Shown piece by piece: positions 26,881 to 34,240 of a stretch of 64,000 nucleotides of DNA. The notes under the pieces are model-generated. The model did not search any database. It saw only the letters and a list, made by a program, of their open reading frames with translations, and was not told the DNA's origin. The position numbers and the translations under genes were made by a program. The stretch is from positions 114,892 through 178,891 of the forward strand of contig CASGAM010000041.1 of NCBI GenBank assembly GCA_949299545.1, given 5' to 3'. Position 1 is the stretch's first letter; each line of letters begins with the position of its first letter. This DNA comes from an uncultured Prevotellaceae bacterium. Its GTDB lineage: Bacteria > Bacteroidota > Bacteroidia > Bacteroidales > Bacteroidaceae.

Positions 26881-26919
26881 ACATCCCCGACCGCTTAGGG
26901 GGACACGGCCGGAGGATGT
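26881..26919 (-). terminator. Hairpin between fimbrillin and second DUF3575 gene
   Basis: ACATCC (26881-26886) pairs with GGATGT (26914-26919), and the inner CCGACCG/CGGCCGG extends the stem with one bulge and one mismatch. On the minus strand it is followed by TTCTTTAAAAAC. The T-tract is weak, so partial termination (attenuation) is more likely than a full stop. Confidence 0.5.
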
Positions 26920-26930
26920 ATAAAAAGTGA

Positions 26931-28121
26931 TTAGGGAATTTCTCCAGGTTCCATTGTAACTGCACCACCTTCAGTCCATTCATTTAAGGTGGCTTTCAGC
27001 TTTACATCTTCCAGACTGTTAATCTGCAAGTCGACGGAGTATTTTTTGCTGGCCTCGAAATTGCCACCACCTGCCAAGGTCAAGGTGACAGGACTCGGAG
27101 TTACAATCTTATCGCTTCCTGCTGCGCGCAAGTCAACCGACAGCGTATAGGATGTTTGTGGATAAAGCATGATACTTTCTCCAACAGGAGTCTTGTCAGC
27201 AAGCTTTTGAACCTGCACAGCATTGGTTGCACTGATCTCTGTACCTTCGCTGTCTTTCAGCTTGAAGTCTGCAACACTGGTGTTCCGCTGATAAAGCTGT
27301 CCTTGTTTTGAGGTCGTATAACCTGTGTGGGCGACACAAATACCGACATCTCGTATTGCGTCCTTGATGGTAATACCTACAATTTCAATCTCCTGTCCTT
27401 CTTTGTTTTTAAGATCTTCTGTCGCGGTGACAGTGAAGGTCAGTCGTGTCAACAGATGTTTAAGTTCCAAAGTCGGAGTTGTCGCTCCTTCTTCCTTGCG
27501 GAAATAATCGGCACTGTATTTGTTATTGGTATCACCTTCAGCGCATCCCCAAATCAGGTCTTGTGAACCATCCAAAGTGTATCTTGCCAAGAGAACAGAA
27601 CCACCGGCTGTTGCAAAGTCAACATCCACTGATGCTACGTCAGTAGAGTTTTGTATAACAGCCTGATTATTGTCATACGGGACAGTAGGAGTGTACGCGA
27701 AGAAACTGTAACAATAGTATTGCGTTAACGGATAATAGTACACTCCGTCCCATGTTACATTACCGTCAGCACATGTTGCTTTGACATTGCGCATAAGGCA
27801 AGACAATCCGGAAGTCAATCCCCAATTAATATCGGGAATACCTTCACCACCGTTTTGTTTGGATGTAGCAAGACAATAGATGTAGAGATCTGTTATATCG
27901 GTAATATCCTCTATCGCCGCGCGTGTGGAAGGTTTGTCCTTGATGACGCTGACGCCGCCGGTAACGCCGGAAGACAATGAGATGGGCACTTCGCTGTCAC
28001 CCGGCAGGAACGGTACAAAGTTCTCTGACAGGTCGTCGGAAGTACAGCCGGGCAGCATCAGCAGAGATGCCGCCACAGCCATAAGATATGATTTTTGTTT
28101 CCTCATACCGGATTTTTGCAT
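26931..28121 (-). CDS. Fimbrillin-family lipoprotein (second fimbrillin)
   Basis: A 396-residue exported lipoprotein of the fimbrillin/Mfa1-like family. The signal is KQKSYLMAVAASLLMLPGC, with lipobox L-P-G-C. The start is either 28121 or Met 28106 (MRKQKSYL), which fits the signal better. The mature part shows the two-domain fimbrillin pattern: DLYIYCLATS, the YYPLTQYYCYSFFAY strand, LLTRLTFTVTATE at the domain boundary and the closing LNEWTEGGAVTMEPG. An Arg in PSTRAAIEDI near the N-terminus is placed where trypsin-like proteases trim fimbrillins before polymerisation. It follows the first fimbrillin by 43 bp. Major versus minor subunit cannot be told. Confidence 0.88.
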   Translation of the reverse strand: MQKSGMRKQKSYLMAVAASLLMLPGCTSDDLSENFVPFLPGDSEVPISLSSGVTGGVSVIKDKPSTRAAIEDITDITDLYIYCLATSKQNGGEGIPDINWGLTSGLSCLMRNVKATCADGNVTWDGVYYYPLTQYYCYSFFAYTPTVPYDNNQAVIQNSTDVASVDVDFATAGGSVLLARYTLDGSQDLIWGCAEGDTNNKYSADYFRKEEGATTPTLELKHLLTRLTFTVTATEDLKNKEGQEIEIVGITIKDAIRDVGICVAHTGYTTSKQGQLYQRNTSVADFKLKDSEGTEISATNAVQVQKLADKTPVGESIMLYPQTSYTLSVDLRAAGSDKIVTPSPVTLTLAGGGNFEASKKYSVDLQINSLEDVKLKATLNEWTEGGAVTMEPGEIP

Positions 28122-28164
28122 TCAATTCTAATATCGAAATTTATTGGTAGATATAAGATTACGG

Positions 28165-29487
28165 TTATACGTCGTCATCTCCGAATACCGGTATTTTTTC
28201 ACCTTCTGTCCAGCCGGTCAATTCAACTGCTACGCTGATGGCCTCGCTGCCGTAGAGTGTCATCTTCACTTCGTAGCTGGTACCTGTCTGCAGAGGAGCG
28301 TCTCCTGTCAGTTTGATGGTACCTACCAACGGCTCGCCATAGTTGTCACCATAGTTTGTACCGTTATCACCATCCAGATTTTCTTTTACATAAACTTTCA
28401 GCTCGTATGCCGTTTCGCCCGGAGCTACCATGATGGCATCACCGATTGTCTGGAATGTTGCGCCATCTGTATTGGTGATAGCGGTTGAGGTCAAATCTGT
28501 CATTGTCTGATTTGCACCTGCACGTTCTTTCAACTCGAATGTAGCAGTTTTATCTGCGAATTCAATTAATGAACCGGGGGCTGCATCTGCATAAGCTACA
28601 CACATTCTACCGTCGCACTTGGATGTTACTTCCACTTTGTAAACTTCGAGATTCTTTGCAGACTCAGATCCGCCCGTAACGGAGAAGGTAAGACGGGTCA
28701 GCAAGTGGTCCATGCTGATGCTTGGTTTTACACCTGCACGGGCTGTTTTGCTGGAGTAACCCTCACCTGTATTGTCTGCCATACCTGCCATCAAATCCTG
28801 TGTACCATCAATGGTGAAGTAAACATATTGTGTTTGTTTTCCGTCGGCGTCAGCAGATTTTTCACCTGTTGCCATATCATCAAAGAAAGCCTTTCCGTCT
28901 TCAGTATAAACTGTAGGATATTTATTGGTTGTATAATTTGCATCAGCAGCCCATGTACCGTCTGCATCCATTCCGGTTTGACCCACACCCGGAGTATAAG
29001 TAGCGGCAGCATCGTCTATGCGGTAAGCAAAGAATTTGTGTGTGCTGCCGTCTTGCGGATAGAACTTCAGGTCTTGTTTTACATTGTCAGTACCGGCTGA
29101 TTTTTCCCAGGTGATATCACCGGTTGCTCCTGTAGGTGCTGTTACCTGCAGATGGTTGAAGTTGACAACGTCTTCAATGTCAGTTAAAGGATTACTAACC
29201 TCTGCATCAGAATATCCCCATGTTGTTGGTGCCCAATCTGCATCATCCATGTTCATCATTACTAAATGCAGGGTTTCACCGGCCCACACATTTTCCGGGG
29301 CGTCTTGAATACCGCCAACCGTACCCGTACCACGGACACTGATTGAAGGTGAACCCAATGACAGGGTGACAGGTTGCATGGCATCTTCTTCGGTTTGCGG
29401 CATGTTGGCCGTCACCTCTGTGTCGTTAGAGCAGCTGCACAAAGCGCCCACTGCCAGCATAGAAGCTAAAAAATACGCTTTTTTCAT
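28165..29487 (-). CDS. Fimbrillin-family lipoprotein (first fimbrillin, likely major subunit)
   Basis: A 440-residue fimbrillin-family lipoprotein: MKKAYFLASMLAVGALCSC with lipobox L-C-S-C. Family features in order are TLHLVMMNMDDADW, the strand HKFFAYRIDD, IDGTQDLMAGMAD, LLTRLTFSVTGGS and a terminal VELTGWTEGEKIPVFGD. The residues SISVRGTGTVGG hold an Arg before the first strand, a plausible processing site that frees the N-terminal strand groove. It lacks Cys in the mature domains, is Asp/Thr-rich and has the lowest G+C of the operon genes by eye. It is 69 bp after the tip-like gene. Position and composition suggest the shaft subunit, but this is inference. Confidence 0.9.
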   Translation of the reverse strand: MKKAYFLASMLAVGALCSCSNDTEVTANMPQTEEDAMQPVTLSLGSPSISVRGTGTVGGIQDAPENVWAGETLHLVMMNMDDADWAPTTWGYSDAEVSNPLTDIEDVVNFNHLQVTAPTGATGDITWEKSAGTDNVKQDLKFYPQDGSTHKFFAYRIDDAAATYTPGVGQTGMDADGTWAADANYTTNKYPTVYTEDGKAFFDDMATGEKSADADGKQTQYVYFTIDGTQDLMAGMADNTGEGYSSKTARAGVKPSISMDHLLTRLTFSVTGGSESAKNLEVYKVEVTSKCDGRMCVAYADAAPGSLIEFADKTATFELKERAGANQTMTDLTSTAITNTDGATFQTIGDAIMVAPGETAYELKVYVKENLDGDNGTNYGDNYGEPLVGTIKLTGDAPLQTGTSYEVKMTLYGSEAISVAVELTGWTEGEKIPVFGDDDV

Positions 29488-29556
29488 AATACTTAATTTT
29501 TAATTAAACATATAGTTAATAAAACACTGTTAGTTATATCTCTATTTCGTCATTGA

Positions 29557-30966
29557 TCATTTCGTTGTGTTCCGGAACTGTTGCCCGATGGCGCGGACGG
29601 CTCTTCCACCGACCACCCAATCGTCTTCGCCCACGCTGATGTCGCCACCATCGATCCATCCCAAGGTAGAGTCGTTTACGGCGATTTCCACCTGCTGGTC
29701 TGCCTGAATATTGAGGTTGATGTCATACGTCCTGCCGGCTTCAAAACCATTCACAATTTCTATCTTGTTGTAACGCAGCGTGCGGATATTCTCGGGCATT
29801 TCTTGCAGGTGATAATAGACCCATACGCCGTAGCTTTCGGTCGGCGGCAGAAGGATGGGGACACCGGCCGGCTGGGTTTCGTCGAGAAGGACGTTGAGCC
29901 CCATCTGGTTGTCAGCCCACCGGTTGGTGGAGCCGTAAGGCGCGTCCGGCCGTTCCACGGGCGGCACGAAGAGGGACGAGCAGTCCGGCACGTTGACGGT
30001 GCCGGCATTGTCGTCGGCCGCGGGACCGTCTTCGATGACGGTATCGTCGACACTCACCACGCCCAGAGCCGGTGTGCCGCCGGGCGCGAAGTCCTGCGCC
30101 AGCATCACGTCGCAGCGCCGCGGTGCAAAGACGCGGATGGCGTCGATGACAACCTTCTCGGCATCCTTATGGACGCCCTGCACGTGGAACTGCATTTTCA
30201 GGAAGGCGTGTTCGAGCGAGAAGACGGGCATGATGTTATACTTGCCCGTGCGGGTACTGTAAACCAGGTTGTTCCAGTTGGTAGCCAGGTATTTGAAGTC
30301 CTCGCCTGTTTCCAGGTTTTCTATCTGTTCTTTGGTGGGGAAAGCGTAGGCGACGATGACATCCTGCGTGCCGTCGATTTCGATGGTACGGACGATGCGG
30401 TCGAAATCGCGCTGCTCATTGATGAGAATGGCATCGTCAGCATAGTAGGCAAAGAAGTTGAAACGGTGGTCGGGGTACATGGAGTTGTAGTAAGGCACGT
30501 TGTTTTCGGTGTCTTCGCCGGCTGTCTCCGCCCCTTCGATTTTCCAGGTCAGGCCGGGCCCGTCGGTGATGACGGCCTTGCGGCCGTTGATGAGACAATA
30601 GGGCACGGCGCCGGTCTCAGGGTTCTCTTCCGTGATGCGGTAGTCGGGGGCTCCCACATAGTCGTGGTTGGCGGAGAGGTAAGCATAGACTTCCAGCTCG
30701 GTGCCGATCCAATGGTCGCGGTCCTCTTCGAATTTGTCGAACGCGCCGCCTCCTCTCGAAATGATGGTGTAGTCGGGGTTGTCCATGGAGATGAGTACGG
30801 GAACCTTGTCCTGCGAGTAGTTGGCTTCGGGGCGGTCGGCCCTGAAGTCTTCGAGGAACATGTCGGGGTAGGAGTTATTGCAGCAGGCGGCAGCCGTCAG
30901 CGACAGCAGAATGCTTCTCGCCACTCCTTTTATGTTTATGTCTGACAATATTTTCATCCTTTTCAT
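29557..30966 (-). CDS. Fimbrillin-like lipoprotein, possible tip or adaptor subunit
   Basis: A 469-residue exported protein with signal VARSILLSLTAAAC (lipobox A-A-A-C, the Cys doubled). The mature part has fimbrillin-like elements: VPVLISMDNPDYTIISRGGG with an Arg before strand 1, HRFNFFAYYADD, IDGTQDVIVAYAFP, LEHAFLKMQFHVQG, and the closing NDSTLGWIDGGDISVG. The insertion carrying YYNSMYPD and the Pro/Asp-rich loop SLFVPPVERPDAPYG are unlike the two fimbrillins. It begins 10 bp after the DUF5119 gene and is cotranscribed. A longer antisense frame on the plus strand (29581-30945) is a shadow. The function is assigned by family pattern and place only. Confidence 0.8.
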   Translation of the reverse strand: MKRMKILSDINIKGVARSILLSLTAAACCNNSYPDMFLEDFRADRPEANYSQDKVPVLISMDNPDYTIISRGGGAFDKFEEDRDHWIGTELEVYAYLSANHDYVGAPDYRITEENPETGAVPYCLINGRKAVITDGPGLTWKIEGAETAGEDTENNVPYYNSMYPDHRFNFFAYYADDAILINEQRDFDRIVRTIEIDGTQDVIVAYAFPTKEQIENLETGEDFKYLATNWNNLVYSTRTGKYNIMPVFSLEHAFLKMQFHVQGVHKDAEKVVIDAIRVFAPRRCDVMLAQDFAPGGTPALGVVSVDDTVIEDGPAADDNAGTVNVPDCSSLFVPPVERPDAPYGSTNRWADNQMGLNVLLDETQPAGVPILLPPTESYGVWVYYHLQEMPENIRTLRYNKIEIVNGFEAGRTYDINLNIQADQQVEIAVNDSTLGWIDGGDISVGEDDWVVGGRAVRAIGQQFRNTTK

Positions 30967-30976
30967 TTGTTCGTGC

Positions 30977-32356
30977 CTACAAATCGATTCTTCCGGCTGT
31001 TTCCCAGTTGTCGATACCGCTTTCGGTGTCTTCGCCGCCGGCCGCCTGGTCTTTCTTGACTTCCAGTACGGCCTCTATGGGCAGTATGGCTTCCTTGACA
31101 GCCTGTTTATATTTCTTTTTATCTTTGTCCCATTCCATGAGTCCCGCCTGTTCGAGCGTGTTGTACAGGTTGATGCACACCCTGTGGAGCTTTGTGCGCT
31201 GTGCGCCTTCGTCGTCTTCGGTGTGGGTGTAGATGGCTAAGTGCATCACGCCCGGTCCGGTACTCCACTCGGGGTTGTAGCTCTGTATGATGCCGATGAC
31301 CTGTACGACGCCGGTGCAGCGGATGACGGCTGCCGCCATGCTGTCGGCCTTTGTCGTGTAGCCGGCGTTGTCGTAGTTAGGCTTGAACAGCACTTTGTAG
31401 GTCTTGTCGGCATCGACATAACCCGTGTTCAGTTCCATGCGTGCGGGAACGCCCGACACTTCGGCTATCATGCTGTCGATGACCACGCCTTCGGCCTTGT
31501 CCACGTCGAATGTGAACGTCAGCCTTTGCGTCACGGGGGTCGGGTGGAAGTTTACGGTCACGGTCTGCGGCGAGCCGCTGTTGCTGAGAGGAACTTCTAT
31601 CAGGTCTACTACATCGGAATAGATGGGTGCAAAATATCCCAGGATGTAATCGGCATAGGGGTTATAATCCGTCCATGTTCCGGCATAGCTCTTGATGTAA
31701 GGACTGCTTGCCGGGTAGTGTTTGTACACTAAGTTGATTTCGGAGTAAAGTCCTTCGCCGTTTTCGCCGGTGACGATGTTGTTCACGTCTTCTTCGATGG
31801 CATCCTCAAAGACATTGCTGTCCCAGGCGTAAGTCAGGATGTTGTAGTCGCCTGCCCGTGCCCACAGCTTGTGTTGCGGCATGGCGGCAGACGGCGTGTT
31901 TTCATCGGGCGTCTCTTCGCCCGGCGTTGCTTCGTCATTGCCGTTGCCTTCGTCGCTTCCGGTATTCTCGCCGTTGCCACTGTCTGTTTCTTCGTTACCG
32001 CCGTTTCCTTCGTCGGTCACCTCGCTGTCGCCGGTTTCACCGTTGCGTGTCATGGGTGCGATGTTTTTTTGTCCTGTCAGGTCGACGGCTTCGTCTGCCG
32101 GATAGAGGAGTGTGCCTTTGTTGTCCGATGCGCCAGAGGTTACCTGGTAATCGTACCTGACGATGTTCGACCATCGTATGGCGGTCACGCGCATGCTGTC
32201 GGGAATCGTTCCGGCATATTCATCGTCCCATTGGAATCGGAAGTCCAGGAGCGTGTGATGCGGGTGGAGGGGCTCGTAGCACAGCTCCACCTCGGTAGAA
32301 CATGCGTAACACAGCAGCCACAACGGCAACAGCAGCCTGCAAATCAACTTCACCAT
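30977..32356 (-). CDS. DUF5119 fimbrial lipoprotein (Mfa2/FimB-like anchor) with acidic linker
   Basis: A 459-residue lipoprotein (LLPLWLLCYAC, lipobox ending C-Y-A-C). It starts with the DUF5119 hallmark CYEPLHPHHTLLDFRFQWDD. DUF5119 proteins are thought to act as cell-surface anchors or length regulators of fimbriae. An unusual low-complexity segment at about 103-160, almost only Gly, Asn, Glu, Asp, Ser and Thr with Pro at the end (NGGNEETDSGNGENTGSDEG is a part), splits the domain. The remainder (about 165-420) has the second beta-sandwich, with VTVNFHPTPVTQRLTFTFDV. Its start overlaps the preceding DUF3575 stop by 7 bp, and the next gene starts 10 bp after its stop. Confidence 0.85.
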   Translation of the reverse strand: MVKLICRLLLPLWLLCYACSTEVELCYEPLHPHHTLLDFRFQWDDEYAGTIPDSMRVTAIRWSNIVRYDYQVTSGASDNKGTLLYPADEAVDLTGQKNIAPMTRNGETGDSEVTDEGNGGNEETDSGNGENTGSDEGNGNDEATPGEETPDENTPSAAMPQHKLWARAGDYNILTYAWDSNVFEDAIEEDVNNIVTGENGEGLYSEINLVYKHYPASSPYIKSYAGTWTDYNPYADYILGYFAPIYSDVVDLIEVPLSNSGSPQTVTVNFHPTPVTQRLTFTFDVDKAEGVVIDSMIAEVSGVPARMELNTGYVDADKTYKVLFKPNYDNAGYTTKADSMAAAVIRCTGVVQVIGIIQSYNPEWSTGPGVMHLAIYTHTEDDEGAQRTKLHRVCINLYNTLEQAGLMEWDKDKKKYKQAVKEAILPIEAVLEVKKDQAAGGEDTESGIDNWETAGRIDL

Positions 32357-33495
32357 GTTGCCTCCTTTCCCTGCTTTTTGCCGGTCGCGGTGTTTATCGC
32401 CATTTCGCGGTAGTACTTCAGAACTTTCTCTTCCGGCGTGTTTCTGTAATGTCTCACCTGAATGTCCTGTACGGTGTCGATGACGCCATCCTTGCGCTCT
32501 TTCTTCATCTTCTTTTCCAGCAACCTCAGGAGCGAGTCTTTCTTTTCCTGTATGGCCTTCGCTGCGGCGATAGAGTCGCGCATCGTTTCGCGGAGTATGT
32601 CTTCACGCTCTTGTGTCTGGCGGCGTACCACCGTGAGCGAGTCTTGTATCTCTATCTTGCGTTTGTAGCGCTCGCGGCCACCCTGAACCTTTTCGCGGAT
32701 GGACCTGAAGCGGTAAACCAACGATACGCGCAGGTCTTGTATGACAGGATAAGGCACGACGTGACGCGCCTTATGACCTGTGTAACTGTAGCAACTGCCG
32801 TCTTCGATATAGCGGAAGGTGTCATATTCCGATATGCGGAGTCCAACGGCACAGCCGAGGTCGAGGTCCAAAAATCCTCGTTTGAATCCGTAGAGGGGAA
32901 TGCTCCATCCGGCTGTCAGTCCGGCATTGTAGCTGTCGCCTTGCCGTCCGTCTCGCCCCAGACACCACGTGAATTTTTCCCATCCTGCATAGGCGCCGAT
33001 GTAATAGGCGCGCCAGGTGCGCGGGTTACGCATTGTCTGACCGGACAGCGTGTTGCGGCGGATTTTTCTGAAGACGGAAACAGGCCATGACAGGGTGGTG
33101 TCCCTGTTTGCCTTTCCGAACTTCCATTGGAACCAGCTCTCATCTTCTTCTCTGCTGCCGCCCAACTTTTTCTCGGCATCGCTCGTGCGCCAATATTTCC
33201 GACCTTCCACCATGACGCCCCCCACGTTGTAGACTACACGCGGATTGATGTTGTGTGATGTGTTCCAATTATAATAGCCGCCCAGCAATACGGAGAATCG
33301 GTTTGAGGTATGGGGACTCAAATCCCATTCTACCGTTGCATTGGGCGTTGTCATTACCCATTCGACTACGTTGGTATGGAAAGATACTCTGTTTTTCCAC
33401 GACAGCGAGTCTCCTTTTGCCGGGGCTTGCGCGAGAATACAACCGCTTATCATTAAAAAACAGACAGTTAAGTACCATTTTCTCATTACCTTCAT
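32350..33495 (-). CDS. DUF3575 outer-membrane protein with coiled-coil tail, first gene of fimbrial operon
   Basis: A 381-residue protein with signal MRKWYLTVCFLMISGCILAQ and the DUF3575 opening VSFHTNVVEWVMTTPNATVE, then a barrel of about 230 residues. A charged helical tail follows (about 260-345, IQDSLTVVRRQTQEREDILR and further heptads) that could reach into the periplasm. The signal could be read by either signal peptidase (ISGC or LAQ-A). Met 33495 or 33486 begins the gene; the open frame up to 33621 runs through the inverted-repeat leader and is not used. It is first in the eight-gene operon, 38 bp downstream of the left inverted repeat of the putative invertible promoter. Confidence 0.85.
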   Translation of the reverse strand: MKVMRKWYLTVCFLMISGCILAQAPAKGDSLSWKNRVSFHTNVVEWVMTTPNATVEWDLSPHTSNRFSVLLGGYYNWNTSHNINPRVVYNVGGVMVEGRKYWRTSDAEKKLGGSREEDESWFQWKFGKANRDTTLSWPVSVFRKIRRNTLSGQTMRNPRTWRAYYIGAYAGWEKFTWCLGRDGRQGDSYNAGLTAGWSIPLYGFKRGFLDLDLGCAVGLRISEYDTFRYIEDGSCYSYTGHKARHVVPYPVIQDLRVSLVYRFRSIREKVQGGRERYKRKIEIQDSLTVVRRQTQEREDILRETMRDSIAAAKAIQEKKDSLLRLLEKKMKKERKDGVIDTVQDIQVRHYRNTPEEKVLKYYREMAINTATGKKQGKEATW

Positions 33496-33532
33496 CGAAA
33501 ATACTATCGAAAGTGTTAAACTGCAGTCTCCT

Positions 33533-33553
33533 GTTTCTTTTATAGAAATGGGA
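33533..33553. repeat. Left 21-bp inverted repeat of putative inverton
   Basis: Begins GTTTCTTTTATAGAAATGGG and is a perfect inverted match, over all 21 bases, to 33772-33792. It lies in the 5' leader of the fimbrial operon. Confidence 0.9.
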
Positions 33554-33589
33554 TAACTTACTTTAGAACTTGTTATAACTTTTATTATC

Positions 33590-33607
33590 TCTTTTATAGA
33601 AATGGGA
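33590..33607. repeat. Third (direct, partial) copy of the inverton repeat
   Basis: TCTTTTATAGAAATGGGA, 18 bases identical to the left repeat and in the same orientation, giving a second possible recombination site opposite the right repeat. Confidence 0.85.
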
Positions 33608-33618
33608 ACTACAGGGCA

Positions 33619-33650
33619 CAAAGATATTGGTTTGCATTTTTTTAAACAAG
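33619..33650 (-). promoter_or_regulatory. Fimbrial operon promoter inside the invertible segment
   Basis: Minus strand: CTTG (33647-33650), a 20-bp spacer and TATCTTTG (33619-33626), a good Bacteroidota -33/-7 pair. Transcription would start near 33613, about 118 bp before the first operon gene, with the left repeat and third copy in the leader. Confidence 0.7.
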
Positions 33651-33651
33651 T

Positions 33652-33674
33652 AGTGTAGAAAAACTTTCTACACT
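33652..33674. promoter_or_regulatory. 23-bp palindrome directly upstream of the fimbrial promoter
   Basis: AGTGTAGAAA-AAC-TTTCTACACT, perfect 10-bp arms. It abuts the -33 element on its upstream side, as an activator site would. In the plus direction it is followed by TATTTTTATAG and could also serve as a terminator. Confidence 0.6.
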
Positions 33675-33771
33675 TATTTTTATAGTTGTATATGAATTTT
33701 AAAGAATATTTTAAAATTGGCCTTTTGCAAAGGGTTGATAATCATATAAAAAAATGGATTTTAATGCTTAG

Positions 33772-33792
33772 TCCCATTTCTATAAAAGAAAC
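33772..33792. repeat. Right 21-bp inverted repeat of putative inverton
   Basis: Starts TCCCATTTCTATAAAAGAAA and is the perfect complement of 33533-33553. Together with the left copy or the third copy it defines two possible invertible intervals. Confidence 0.9.
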
Positions 33793-34077
33793 GGTACATA
33801 CAGTAATATAGGATAATATGCTTTTAATGAATTAGATATTAGTTATAAGGGTCGTTTGGAACTGTGTAGTAAGCGTTGTACAATATTTAACATAGATTTG
33901 GCTCTACGCTTGTAAGGAAAGTACCGTAATATACAGCTACTAATAGAAATATTAACTGACATTTTGATGTTTTTTTCAGGTTCGTTCGCTTTACAAATGG
34001 GATGTTGTATATATCTATACCTGAAGCGTGTATCGACTCCATGGACAACGGCGCGCGTAAAGGGAAAAAGAGGCCTT

Positions 34078-34144
34078 AAAATTGCGACCTGTCGCTTCAA
34101 TAACAGCGACAGGTCGTGTTGCAGAAGCGACAGGTCGCAAATTT
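34078..34144. repeat. Palindromic repeat cluster B (GCGACCTGTCGC)
   Basis: Outer 21-bp inverted arms (34078-34098 and 34124-34144, 20 of 21 matching) share the core AATTTGCGACCTGTCGCTTC. A third copy, GCGACAGGTCGT (34106-34117), lies in the loop. It sits between the queG stop and the fimbrial promoter. The surrounding 33793-34240 holds no gene I can support; a 108-codon frame through it is made of the repeats. Confidence 0.85.
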
Positions 34145-34240
34145 CGTTGGAAGCGCTTGCAAATTCCATGCATTGCGCAGCGGCCTGGAGATAAGATCTA
34201 TTCCATTTATTAACAGTATGTTATGAATATTTTTTTTGTT

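Larger units (their letters stand above)
33553..33772. promoter_or_regulatory. Putative invertible promoter segment (phase switch) of the fimbrial operon
   Basis: Segment between the perfect 21-bp inverted repeats. It contains a minus-strand promoter pointing into the fimbrial operon and a 23-bp palindrome just upstream of it, and no gene. The architecture matches invertible promoters known upstream of Bacteroidales fimbrial and capsule loci. As read here the promoter points at the operon, the ON state. No recombinase is encoded nearby, so it would act in trans. Confidence 0.7.

Noticed and set aside
29581-30945. A 454-codon open frame on the plus strand across the fimbrillin-like gene
   Set aside because: It lies antisense to a gene with a lipoprotein signal and fimbrillin motifs, has no recognisable domain, and arises from codon bias of the real gene.
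33496-33621. Extension of the first fimbrial gene to an ATG at 33621
   Set aside because: The added codons are translated inverted-repeat copies and lie upstream of the signal peptide; the predicted transcript begins close to that ATG.
33843-34169. A 108-codon minus-strand frame between queG and the fimbrial promoter
   Set aside because: Much of it is translated palindromic repeat (cluster B); no start context, promoter or domain.
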